A stretch of DNA of 64,000 nucleotides, from assembly GCA_013397075.1 (NCBI GenBank), contig VWZS01000240.1, forward strand, positions 1,239,421 through 1,303,420. The letters are read 5' to 3'. The position numbers and the translations under genes are program-made. The notes beneath the pieces are model-generated. The model made no database searches. It was given only the letters and a program-made list of their open reading frames with translations, and was not told where the DNA came from. Positions 49,554 through 62,400 of the stretch are shown piece after piece. The DNA is from Rhabdornis inornatus. Its lineage: Eukaryota > Chordata > Aves > Passeriformes > Rhabdornithidae. Position 1 is the first letter of the stretch; every line of letters starts with the position of its first letter.

Positions 49554-49971
49554 GTCACTGGCAGAAAAAGAAATGTTTGTGTGATAACTCAGTATGCATA
49601 TACACCTTTGTTTTATCATCTTGGTTAGATACATGTGTGCACACGTTCTGTCTTCTGTTGTTATTTGAAGGACTGGCTCACATATGTGTCTGGTCTTTGA
49701 TAAACTCACCAACAGCAGCCATCTGAAACACAGGTAAGCATGTAGTAAAGGGCCTGCACCTCTCATATAGCTGCTTTTTTTTCTCGCTTTAGTCTCTTGG
49801 GAATGAAAGCATTCATCATGCAGATCCTTCAGTCTTTTAGGATCTGCCTCTTTCCTGGAATAATATGTGATTCCTTCCATATTTGGTATTTTATGTAGTG
49901 TAGTGGTGAAAGTGAAGAATTTTGCTAATCTGCACTAGAAGGCTCACTAGAAGTTAGAAAGTGTTCAGTCT

Positions 49972-49999
49972 GGGGGGGAGGGGGCAGGGAGGGGGAGGG
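49972..49999 (+). other. Strong predicted G-quadruplex
   Basis: Five G-runs (G7, G5, G3, G5, G3) are separated by loops of only one or two bases (A, CA, A, A). Short loops and long runs predict a very stable structure on the plus strand. A purine-rich AGGAGAGAGAG tail follows. It is the strongest quadruplex motif in the window. No promoter or transcript is visible next to it. Confidence 0.88.
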
Positions 50000-52900
50000 A
50001 AAGGAGAGAGAGAACCAACCCAATCCTCTTTGTGGCATCTCCTCACATCCAGTGGTTGCTGTAGGGATGTAATAGAATTCTTGGAATCTTAATGACCATG
50101 CCTTGAAACAGGCTTGTATCTGCATCTCTGAATGCAGTCTGAGATGACCAGAGCTTCCTACCCCTATTCAAGCAGAAGAATAGCTAAATGACTGACTGTC
50201 TTGATGGTCAAATCAAGCAATCCTGGTGGCTGCAATTTCAAAATAAAAAATGAAGGAAGTCTTGTTTACTTGTTTAACCAAGTATTTATCTACACTGTCA
50301 TTGCAATAACTTAAGGGGTCCACCAGTGGTGCACAGTAAGAAGCGTAGCAGCAGGAAAATTTCTTATCTCTGAAAATCTTCAGTAAACTTTTATGGATTC
50401 TTTCTGGAAGTGTCTCTGTGCATGCTGCATTTCCATCCAAGCCCTAACATTTATCTACTCCAAAAGTTGAAATCTATCAGTTTGTCAGTTTCCATCATTC
50501 TAGGTTAGTCAGGAATAAATTATTATAGTGTACAGATCATGACTCAGCAGTCTGCTAATAACAATGATAAAAAATCATTATCCCTTCCCTAAAATGATAG
50601 TGAACAGATGGTAGGTCAAAAAATGTTAATGTCCACCCTGGTCCTCCACAGTTCCAGGAAAGAAACAGGTCTATTCATACATACATTGGCAAGCACATTA
50701 TGAGATGGGACCAAGAAGAAGTTTGAGGAATGTGCTGTTCTAACAAAACCCACTTCCCTTTAAAGGCTTCTGTCTGCAACGAAATTACACAGAACAATTT
50801 CAAGGGCAACTTGAAATGCCAAGTTGTATGCCTGTACATAGAATATCTATGTAGTGCTATTTGAGTTAATTCTCTTAGTAAGCTTCTAAAATGTGAGGTC
50901 ATAAGGTCAAGAGAAATGAATAATTTCCTTGGTGTCTCCATTGGAATAAAAAGCTGACTTTTTTATGTAGTTTGTTTCTTCAGACTTTTAAAAATTATGC
51001 TTGTCATCCACTCTTGATTTTTGCAGAACTTTGTCGTAGTGTATAATTTCTTCACTAAGATCACATGCTGTACAAATCAATCAGTCCTTTGCAAATGTTT
51101 CACTATTAACATTTTTAAAATTCAGGCAAACTGACTGTCCAATTTCTCTACTATCTAGAATGGCTTTTGATATTATATATCTATTTAAGCTAGTCTCATT
51201 GCTGGTAATATATTTTGCATTCATCTCTAACAATGCTATGGGAGTGGTAAATGTGCTCCTTTTAAGACTCCTAGGATACACATAAAACATTCCGTGCATC
51301 TTGTATCTTCTTGCTGTTCATCTTCTATAGCACTGAGATGGTACCTTAACATATCAGTGATTGTGATGGTACTGTTGAAAGATTTGTCAGAATACATAGA
51401 AGATTTAGTATAAACTGATGAAGATTTCACAGCTTTGAAATAAAAGCAGTTTTGGAAATACAGAAAGGACGTAATTTCTCTACCGATAATGAGAAATACA
51501 CTGCTGTGGGTTTTTGTGCTAGGTGGGATATAAGCCTGTGGAAAGGGAGAGGAAGGAGTAAGTCATTCTTGTGCCTCACCATACAGGTTCTTCAGCACAT
51601 TCTTTGTGATGTTTGGCTTTTACTGTACACACAGAGTGCCTTGCCTGACATAGGTCCAATGGATGAGAAATCTGGCTTCCTCCTGCTGAGTAACGAAAGG
51701 AAAAGACAACCAGTGAGTGGTTATACATATGTATACATATGGAGGTTGTGCCACACAACAGGGTGCCTGTCTCTGACCTAGTCTTAGATGTGCTTGAATT
51801 GCTCCAGTGCTTTCTCTCCTCCTCTCTTGGCTTTCCTGTGCTTCACTACTGGTGGTCTTCTGTATTCCATGCAGATGTTTTCCCCATGTTATTTCATGGT
51901 TATTTTTCAAGTGGTTTCTTAGTGGAAAGGATGGAGAGTCCACACATGGGAACATCTGCTCTAACAATTTTTCAAAGCAAACAGCAGATGGCATTGCTGC
52001 TTCCTTTTGATCTTGCAAGAAAAATCCTGTGCCAATTGTGTTGCTTTAAGTTTCAGGCTGCGTGGTAATGGCCTGCGTGAGCATTTGCTTCTCCCTTCTC
52101 TCTCAAACAGTAGCACTACTTGCAGATGCTTACGCTGCAACTCTCTATTTTAGCTTTTTTCTTTTTGTGACCCTAACTCCTACTAGGTGTCATGTTTGTT
52201 GATTTTTCTCTCCTCATAGAATTTTACAATTAATGCCATATAATTATTATCAATTCTCGTTATTCATATGCAAATGGTGGAGAAATAAAAGATTCGTCAT
52301 TGTCTTCAACTTTGATTTCTCTGTGGTTCAACCTCTGTGTATAGTGAGTTGGGAACTCTATATATCTTTGCTCTTTTTTGTAAGAAAGCTTTATTTCTTA
52401 AGGCAATTTCTTAGTTTCTAAATAGAGCTTTTTAATGTAAATTTTGACATTCTGACAATTCAATGTACTCAAGTATGTATGGAATTTGAAATGTTTAAGG
52501 AAATTTTTAGACACTTTCTTTGTAATTTTATTAATTGAGTTTTTATCTGAATCCCCTTTCCAACACATGTTTTCATGTGTGATCATCCTGATACATTTGT
52601 ATGGCTTCTTTAGGTACTTTGTGGTCAAATCTTGCTGTGCAGAGTGACCAGGTTGCTCTTTTTAATAGGTAACAATATGAGAAATTAAATTTGCATGCAG
52701 GAGGTGAAAATATGACAAAAAAATAAGCTCAGTTTAAAGTGAAGGGGAGCTGCAGTAAACTTGGTGTGATAGGGCTAAGACTGAAACCAGAAGGGCATAC
52801 TAACAGATACAGGAGGAGTCTCTGGGGACAATTCAGGAGTTTACTGTGAACCTGATGTGTAATTTAGGAATGTCACTTCCCTTAAAAAGCCTGGAAGATT

Positions 52901-55900
52901 AAGGTGGAGCCATTGAGCACTCTCTCAGTTCAGAGTTGTAAGGCTGTTCATGGAAAGTAGAGTACACACAATTTTATCTTGTTTCTAAATTATACTGAAT
53001 TGCATTTGATCATTTTAGATGGAGGCCAGTGCGACTCCTGTATCAAAAACTGTGGGGCATTTGCACAGGCTCCTATTTTCAGCTCTCCTAGATTCGCTGT
53101 TTCATTGTACCTGATCCTTCAACCTTCACTTATTTATGATATGGGGCCATAATTTTTATTTTATCTCTGTTTAAACATGAATTTTCTGAAGCAGTGCATG
53201 CAAATAATTGTCTTATAAAGATTTCACGTCCAAGTTTTAAAATCTTCTTTAATATATACTTTTATAAAATATCATATGTCAATAATGTTCATTTCTGTTC
53301 CATATATTTAATTGATGGTTGGTTGCTGTGCATTCTTTAGAATGTCGAGGCTAATTCATTGGGGGAGGATTTGTTTGTTTTCAAGTACTAATTTTAAACC
53401 TTCTGTAAAAGAAAGGATCTGTTTATGTAAGTGATATAAAATGCACAAAGCATTGGCTTTGAATGTTCTGTCTTCCTTAGTGGAAGGAAGTCTTGATAGA
53501 CTATAGACTTGATGTTCTATATTAAACATCACATATAGCTTGAAATTATAATTGAAAATAAGAAATAAGAAAAGAAGAACATTTTCTGCCACAGTTGTAA
53601 ATGGCTTTGGTCTCTTTCTACTCTTCAGAAACCAGTAACTTAATTATTATATACTAGGTGATTTCCCTAATTGAAAAATAATTTACAGACGGGCATAAAA
53701 TAGATACCTTTTTGCCTTACTTAATTGAATAATAAAGAAAATTTAAAAATAAGTTGGAGTATCAAAAAAAGATGCCATTTTGTCCACATCCTAAAACTGT
53801 TGGGAAATCGGCAAGTATCAAAAAAGGAAACTTGCATTATCCATGTGAAAATTTCCCCAGAAGAACTCTTCAGAAATATACTAACTTAACTACATGTATT
53901 TTTATTCTATGCCATTAAAAATAGGTTCATGCTAGCAAAATTAATTGGCTCCATCAGTTAAAAAACTAATTTCAAATCTGCTTACAGCCTTCACTATACA
54001 GTTTTTATATCTCAGGACCTTTCATTTTTATTGGACAAAGAGGTCTTGCAACTTGTGGAATATTTGGCTACTATGTGGCAGTACTGAAATGGCCTTTGCG
54101 GAGAGTCTTTCCATGGCTTTTTCCTGTTGTTACCATAGAAAAAAGTTTTGGTTACTGTATCCACTTAATGGCATGGCTGATGTGAGAGGATGAATTGTCA
54201 GTGCACTTAAGTTGGAGTTTTGTTTGTTTACTTTTGAATATTGATCTAGCATTCACCGCTGAAGAAATTATCTTACTCACAGCTTTGCATTCCTCCCTTG
54301 TTGGCATTGTCCTGCCTGGAACAAGAAGGAGGATTTGTGTGAATTCACTCCAGACTTGCATCAGAGGAGTCAATTAAAATTACACTGGCCAGAAAACCAG
54401 AAGCACTAAAATACTGCACGGAACCAAAGATATCACACTGGCTCAAAGATTTATAATAACATAGCTTATTATTTATATTATGATAGCTTTTAGAGCTGCT
54501 GTGACAAAATAGTGTTAACCAAGCATTGTAGGCTCTTATGCTATTCTTTGATTCTCAACAAAAGGGAATTAACTTATTTCTGCCAGCCGAAAGCAAGATC
54601 TGGTTCTCAGACCAGTCCTCAAAATGCTGTTTGTGGCTTGATTAGAAGCAATTGTAGTTCCTGAGGTTCCCATATTGCACTAAATTTCAGTAATACTGGA
54701 GGGCTTGGTTTTGTTCTGCCCCTAGAGTCTCCATACGTCAGATTCACCTCATTTCACTCTGAATGCTAGACTTATTTAAAAGGATAAAGAATAAAAATAA
54801 TGGAGAGGGTTTCAGCAAAAGATGGGTAGTAATATATTCAACTTTAAAATTGGAATACAAGGTATGAAACAGAGAATAATATACAATATGTTTTTACTTG
54901 CCAGTGTCTCTCTAGTTTCTCATAGTTCTAGTTATGATTTCTCTGAAGTGTCTTAACTGAAGAAGCCAGAGATTTGATTGAGTGGTGTTCTGTCTCTTAG
55001 TATTGTCATTTAAGACTGAACTTGCTTTTTTTACTCAAATTGCGTTTGCCAACAATGGCATGAGCTACTCAATAGCACTTCGCCCCTTGAATGCAATTTC
55101 AAAATTGATTTCCAAAGGTAATCTTTCTTTTCCAAATTAGGATTGTTTCATTCTGGTAAACCATCTAATCTGAGTTCATACATTCTCTCTTTTTCCAGAT
55201 GGAGACTGTTCTTCAATTATTTTCCTTGAGAATTCTTTTTATGATTCTTTGATGAGAAAGGAAATTTAAGGATCCCTAGCTGAAAGGTTGATTGTGACTT
55301 TGTCTTTTTTTGGACAGGTTTGTGTCTACTCTACTCTCTGGTGGCAATTTAATCTAATTCTATATTCATTTTCTAACCACCCAGGCAAATTTCCAAGAAG
55401 GGCAAATATTCTTCTGCTACCCCACCAACTTGTGATTTGAGGACAAACAAACTTGGAATGAATATTCTTTCTACCATTATGTGATCCCTACCATGTTTTA
55501 TTCATGTGAGGAGCCAAGAGGACATTTACATTCCATTTATTATGTGCAAGTGTAAAGGACAAGTGGTAATCTTGCCATAGTATTCCATGTTTCTATTTTT
55601 GGTGTTTAACACAACCTAACCTTGAACATTAACAGTGTAGCTATAGCTCCAACACTAACATAAGCATGCCAAGCATTTATATCAGGCTAGATTACTCACC
55701 ACTGTTGGAGCTAAATGAAACTTTTATTCTCTAACTAGTCCATTTGAAAACCTAATGAGAATTCAGAGGTTCAAGATAATGGGAAAAGTGACCTATATCC
55801 TGATTTGCAAAATTTACAGAAAAGAAGTGGACCTTCTTAAACATCTTTAATCTCTCATTTTGTTGTGGTCTATTCATTCTAGAAGGATGGACTGTGGCAC

Positions 55901-58900
55901 TGTGAAAGGTATGTTTTTAAATAGGAGCATTATGGCATGCATGGAACCCATAGCAGATGGATTTTGGGAAGGGAAGACAGGAAGGGGACATATGAGCAGC
56001 ACTGGGAAAAATGAGAGGAAGAGGGCTCCAAAGAAAACAGATAAAGAGAGACAAGAAGAAAGGTGACACCTGATGTCAACAAGGACAGGAGGGGGCAATG
56101 ACAGGATTTGTTTGAAGGAGAGTGGCATAATGTCTTCAGTTTCACAAACTCTGGTGAGAAGGAATGGTATAAGGAGGAAGTGAAGCAGAACAAGTAATAC
56201 ACTGGCACTGAGTTCACAGGCATTGGAACTAAAAATGCAGGAGTGCATTTGATTAGCAGGTTATTAGTAAATAACTAATACAAGGCTTAATTAATTGATG
56301 TGTTAGGGTTGTCTGTCCTGCCATTCTTTATAATTGCATGTTAATATTTATTTTCACCACTTTGGTGAAAACAGCGGATTTAAACTGCTACATGTTTAAG
56401 GTTTAATGAGTGAGATGTAGAGCATAGTATCATGACAGAGTGCTAATTACTGTGCCAACAATCTAACATTTTATTTGTCTTACATTCTGTAGTAGTGCAC
56501 ATGCATGTTGTGCAATGCCATCCTCTGAAGTAGCCCCTGTTTCAGAGGGAGAAAAGTTTCTCTAATAGTAAATGTAATGGCATCAGGTCTCTCTGCTGGT
56601 GTTGTATGGAAAAGACAACATCCTTGAAAGCTTTACATTCTCACATTGTTGGAACTTCTAAGTTTTGTCAGGTGCTGGTGACTTGGACCTAACACTGAGT
56701 TGTAACTCAGGGGACAAAACAGTTGGAAAACTTGGAGAAAGGCTGTAGGGGTCAGCGAAATTTACTGTGGGCAGCTGCTGCTTCAAAGCAACTTGCTATG
56801 CAGAAGCCTATTAAGTAGTAGTAGGTTACTTTCCTGCTGTTTCCCCAGCATGATGAATGACGTTCTGAAAAGTGAAAGGACTTCCTGTGGCACAGAGATT
56901 TTCCCTGTGACTTCTTACCCAGACCCAGTAGCTTTCAAGACACTGGCTGTACTTCCATCTAAATGTTGTTATGGATATTTGTAAATGAAGTGTGTTCTGC
57001 ACATGATGCTAGAAGGAGTTTGTTTTCATCTGTAACAGGTACTTTAATGCCATTATTTAGAGACAGTCCTATTTATTTTCTAAACCATCCTTTACAACTC
57101 AAAACAACAATACATTTTTACTAGGAAATATGCTAAAGCTGCAGAGTTCAGTATGGGAAAATTTTTTTTCCAAAGTTCTGGTGTGATTCAACTTTGAAAC
57201 TTAACTTCTTAATGTAATGAGGCAACAGTTTTGAATTTCATAGTGTGCATATGTAAAAGTCTGTGTTTGCATACGTCCCTAGTATGCAATTCTGTCCTGT
57301 TAAATCAGAGTGCACTTGAATGTAGGGTAGGGTTAATTCCTTGCTTTGTAACAACAATGGATTTTAGTAAGATAAGCACTTCTAAAAAGCATGTGAAACT
57401 AACAAAAATCTATATGAAATCAGCTAAGATTGTACATCTTATGAGCCAAACTACTTGATGACCCTAATTAAGATGATTATCTTCCATTCCATACTTAAAT
57501 GGGAAGTGTAAATATTGATGCGTCAGTAAAAAAATTGTAATTGTGTAGTTTGGGATCTTTAATTTTCACTGTATCACAGGAAACAGAACATACAGCTAAA
57601 AGACAAAATGCTCTCAATGGGACTTTTATCATTAATTCCAAACACATTTGAAGACAATGAAAAATGTCCTTTTACATTCTAAATGGTTCAAGATACAAAC
57701 TATGGCCAAGTATTCAGCAGAAGCTTTTGCTGGAATCATTTAAGAATGTGAAGAAAGAAGGTTCATGTATTCCTGCTGTATGTCTCTCTTGTTGCCATTT
57801 ATTCACTCCCCTTCGTAACTTTTTCAATCTTTTGCCAATCATAACCAGATCTAGCAGAGGGTTGGAAGCCTCAGAACTGTTCAGCTTCAATAAATTATGT
57901 GAGAAAAGGATGAGATAGGAATGCGTCCACTGGCTCAGAGCAAATGTCCAGTGAGCTCCCTCTGACAACAACCATGAGTAAATGGTTAGGAATATTTCTT
58001 CTAGTATCTTTCACTTGTGTCTGGCAATCACAAAATGGACTTCCTGCACCCCATCTCTGTCAATCAATTTACTCTTGTTTACTTGCTGACTTGCAGTGTT
58101 TGAGGTGATAGTCTTGTGAGATATAACTTTCCTCTCTGAAATCCACACTGACTCTTTCTTTTATAGTGGCATATGGACAAATATGATATGTTTTACTATT
58201 AATTTCTAGGGTTGTGCCAGGTACAAAGGTTGGACATTTTGGGTTTTTTTCCCCCAGTTCTGCATATCTGCCCTCTACTCTGTGTATAGGATCTTGTTTG
58301 CTGTTTCTCAGTATCATTCCTTCAGCTTCTCTAGGCATTTTTCCAATACAAAGTTGGCAGGAAGGAAAATTGCCTTTTGTGTCCCAGTTTCCCCCTCATG
58401 TTAGTGCATCTCTTTGGATCACCACACTGGTGAGAGTAGAAACTACTAAGTATGAAATCCCAGGATCACAAAACATCCTTTTGTGTTCAGCACTACTTTG
58501 TTGTTTTCTTCCTAAGTTTTTCTTGGGTTTCTTGCTATTTCTTTGATTGATGGGCAAATGCACACAATCAAACATCTCTGCCCACATTTGTTTTTATGTG
58601 CCAATCTCTAGGGTGAGGACTGATTTTATTTCACCTGCCTCATTACTTAAAAGAACTTAATGACTCCCTTTACATTTACTGTGAGTAAATAGTGACTGTT
58701 ATAAGAATCCCCTGCATTAGCATCTATCCCAACCCGTAAAAGTAGTTCTGTAAGTAGAACTGAGGTTTAGACCAAAATGTATTTTGTGTTCAGTTATTCT
58801 GCTTTGAGATACTTTTACTGTTTTAACCTACATGGCAGCACACCTGTGCATCCTCCAATGCTCTTTCTTGAAAATTAGCCAAATTGCTGAAACAATTTAT

Positions 58901-59387
58901 ATAGTGTGCCTCAGCTGACCAACAAGTAACTCGCAGGATTTCAGAGGGAGTCAAAAGAAGTGTGTACAAATCATGTAATATAGCTGGATTTTTAAGTATA
59001 TATTCCTTATAGCTTAGTATCAGTCAAAAGAAAACCAACTCAGTGTTAGTAATTACTTGCAAGGGAACACAGACCAAAACAACAAAATTTATGTTTCTTT
59101 GTACAGCTGTTGTATTACTGTATTTTGAAGAACATATGAGGTTACAGTCTCCCTCTGCCTCCATAAAGACATGTAAGAACTTGGCAAGATTCTGGGCGTG
59201 GTGGCAAGGCTCACCATAAAGCAGTATTCATACAGGGGACATACAAACAAGTCAGACTTTTAGTTTTGTAGAGAAATCCTGAGGAATATGAAATACAGAA
59301 GGAACCACCTCTGGTGTGGGGGATCCCTCAGTTGTAAATTAGTGAAGTCTGTTGTGGGGGGGAAGGGTAGCTCACTCTGTATTTAAC
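50000..59387. other. Unique AT-rich sequence, no confident gene
   Basis: Overlapping frames on both strands at 51450-52070 (up to 132 codons) show no recognised domain. A purine-rich stretch spans about 55958-56070 and accounts for the hydrophobic minus-strand frames there. A weak CR1-like 3' terminus on the minus strand was considered at 57850-57985 and not accepted. Otherwise nothing was identified. Confidence 0.45.
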
Positions 59388-59461
59388 CTGTCTGCTGACA
59401 GGTACTGGGCTAGATGGAGTTTTAGTCTGGCCCTCTACAGCCATTCTTATAATCCTATGGG
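59388..59461 (+). mobile_element. Old CR1-type LINE 3' terminus
   Basis: The plus strand carries ACTGGGCTAGATGGA, then a GTCTGGCCC segment and CCATTCTTATAATCCTATGG. This follows the pattern of the 3' end of older CR1 lineages shared by birds, turtles and crocodilians, which end in an ACTGGGCTAGATGGAC...CCATTCTTATG-like block. The preceding CTGTCTGCTGACAG also fits. The element may extend upstream to about 59300, but that part is too diverged to be sure. It lies in the opposite orientation to the other two CR1 copies and looks older. Confidence 0.8.
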
Positions 59462-62400
59462 TTAACAACCTACACTATGGTCAGGTTATGCCAGGGAGAA
59501 GAGTGGCAGATGCTGTCCTCAACCTTATTTCATGCACAGATCCTCAGCAAGTTCACTGCTTTTATTGTAGTATGTGCAGTTGGATCCTGCATATAACTGA
59601 ATGTAAAGTACAGTGTGTCAGTGGTTTCAAATTTTTGCAGTCATTCTTTAAAACATACAGTGAAACTCAAGAGAGTCAAACACTGCTTAAATTGGATGGA
59701 AATAAAGATAATTTATGACATGGAAAACTCAGTTAAGGGCCCAAACAATGTTTCTTTTTCTGGTGATGTGATAATACAGCCATCTACATATCATTACTGC
59801 AAAATCATAGATGTATTTTGTATTAAAAGTGCTTTTAAGAGAAATATTCTCTCTTTTTCACCCACCATCTTTATTTCTTTGCCTGGTATTATATGAGAGC
59901 AGGAATAGCAATTGTTCATGAGTTTTTGTATTCGTCTTCCATGCTCAGGAGACAAAACAAGCAGAACTCTGGCCAAATTTATGGATTTGCAGCACTGGTA
60001 TATGTAGTTGATAAAATGTAATCTTTGAAGAATACTGGTTGTGTGGCCACATGTGCTGAATCATTTTTAGATCTAACACCTAAACTCCATCCTAATGCTG
60101 GCTTCATGCCAGCATTCATGGTTCATGGAAGCATCCACAGGACTACTTATGCATTCCCAGATGTGGTTTGTGTGCCTTCCTATTCATGGAGGCTTGCTGC
60201 CTTCCAAATTAGTAGAAAATCTGCAACACATATGCTTCCAGAAACTGTCTCAAAATATGATGATTTAATACAACATTCCTTTCTGATTAGGAAAACTGCT
60301 TCCAATGAACTATCTGCTTAAAGATTTTTATCAGACATTCAAACTACTGATTCTGTTTTTAAATGATGCTTTCCTTGGCTGTATATTACCTCATTCTGAC
60401 ATCTCATACAAGGAGATTAGTTTTCAGCTTGTAGAACACTGGTTTAAAAGCATTCCCCCTTTTACATTAAGCAGAGAGAACAGCTCATAAATTAACACTT
60501 ACTTTGTAGTGTTATCAGTGTTCTCAGTGCCTCGAAGCATTTGAGCTGCCTTGATGCACATTAACCATAATAATTGTCAGTCAGGCACACAGACATAAAG
60601 GATATCTGATGATCAGTGTTTTTTACAGTGTGAGTACACAGAAGATATTATGGTTCCAACACATGAAACAAAAGTGTGAGATAATGAAGATAGAAACATA
60701 AGACAAAAGAATTGATTCAATGAACTTCAGTTTGACAGTGCAGATGGTGAATTTTTTCAGTGGTGATTCCAGGCTTCTGGGCCTTCAGCGGTAAGGTTTT
60801 CTCCTTATTCTCTTCCCATTTGAAAATATCCTCTGTTTTGCCCTTTTCTATCCAGAGAAGCTGATTTCCAACAGTGTAAAACCCAGGCCTTGTTCTCCCT
60901 TGATTCACAGCAAATATTAGGTATAAAATTGGTTTTACAGGCAAAGGTCTTGATTTGTTTTTATTATCGTGTTCCACAAAATATTCAGAGTAGTTTTCAA
61001 ATGCAGGCTCCTAGAGATCACATTATAATAATTTGGTTTGAAGATTACTGGTTGAAGGAACTACTGAAGTGGAAAATGGAAATAAAATTAGTTTTGGACG
61101 TTTAATGAGAGACTCATCCATCAAATTAAAACTTTCAATAGAATTTAAAAATTGTTCATTGTAGAACCCTTATTTCTTCTTCCCTATTAAAGGAGAGGGG
61201 GGAGAATCTTTCCACAGACATTTTGGGGTTTCAATAGTTAGGTTCTTCAATTTTCCTATTCATTGCTGCTCACAACTTTCTTCCCAAACTCACCAAGATT
61301 TTCACACGTAGAAGATTTCTCAGAAATTGCTTCTGCAATGTCATTCCTAGTCACCAACAAACATGCAGGCATTTCAGCCACACCAGGGATAGGATTTAAG
61401 ATGATTCACCCTTGGATTAACACCAGCCTCTTCAATGCAAGGTGATGAGTTTCAGTCACATTAATTTCTCAGCCAGTTTTGTAGAAATGCTAGAAGCTAG
61501 CACAGCATGTGAGTAATATGATACACAACTCTACTAATATAAATGATAGCTTAGCTGTAGAGTTGGTGAACAAATGATTTGCTAGTGTAACCTAATACTC
61601 CAGTCTAATTTGATGTTGCTAGAGGCTGAAAAGAGACACAAATGCAAGATGTAAATTTCTGTTTAATACAGTGTTTGATAGCCACAGATGGCTACACTTG
61701 TAGGCCAAGACAAGTAAAAAAAGAAAACTTTATGGACTGGAGATATTTTGCAAGGTTTTTACTGCCTGGAAAAGAAAAAGAAATATTTAGGTCAGAACAA
61801 AAAAGTGAAGTGAGAAGTATGGAAAAGATGCACAAATGATTTGTATCAAATACAGAATTGAGCTTATTTCAGATCTAATTCTTTAAGGAATCTGAGTTTG
61901 TTCTTATGAAGGTTGTCACCATTTACACTGCGACTTCTCTGCAATATTATTTTCATAGCCAAACATCTCCATTCATCAAATGATGTAGCATTTATTTGTT
62001 TCTTTAAAGAGTAACTCTGTGAATCTACAGGACTTGACTTTAGTTGTTAATTCCCAGCATCCTCAGAACATAATTCAGAGTCTTGCTTCTTGCTTGAGTG
62101 GAATTATCTGAGTTACCAGTTGGTGATTTCCCTGTTACTGGTCTTTTATGAATGGCTGGATATACAGTCTGTTTAGCATTTGCCACCTTACTTTCTAGAT
62201 CTCTAAGCTCTTTGGGTTTTTTGAATTCCCTGGAGTAAAATGAAAGCTATGAAATCTTCTATCCCTCCTGCTTATAGTGAAAACCTCAGGGGACTCAAAG
62301 ACTGGAGCTCTCTGAATTACACGCTTGTACACATATGGAAGGAGTCCTTGGGCTGCCTACATTCATTCATTAGTGATTAAAGGAATAAATGTTTTAATGT

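Noticed and set aside
51452..52068. Cluster of overlapping frames on both strands
   Set aside because: Simultaneous openness on both strands reflects local base composition; no domain or splice support.
55874..56248. Two overlapping minus-strand Ser/Leu/Phe-rich frames
   Set aside because: They are the complement of a purine-rich stretch and are composition artefacts.
57850..57985. Possible CR1 3' terminus on the minus strand (CTTCCAACCCT-like word)
   Set aside because: One short word matches but the flanks do not follow the CR1 pattern; needs an alignment search to decide.
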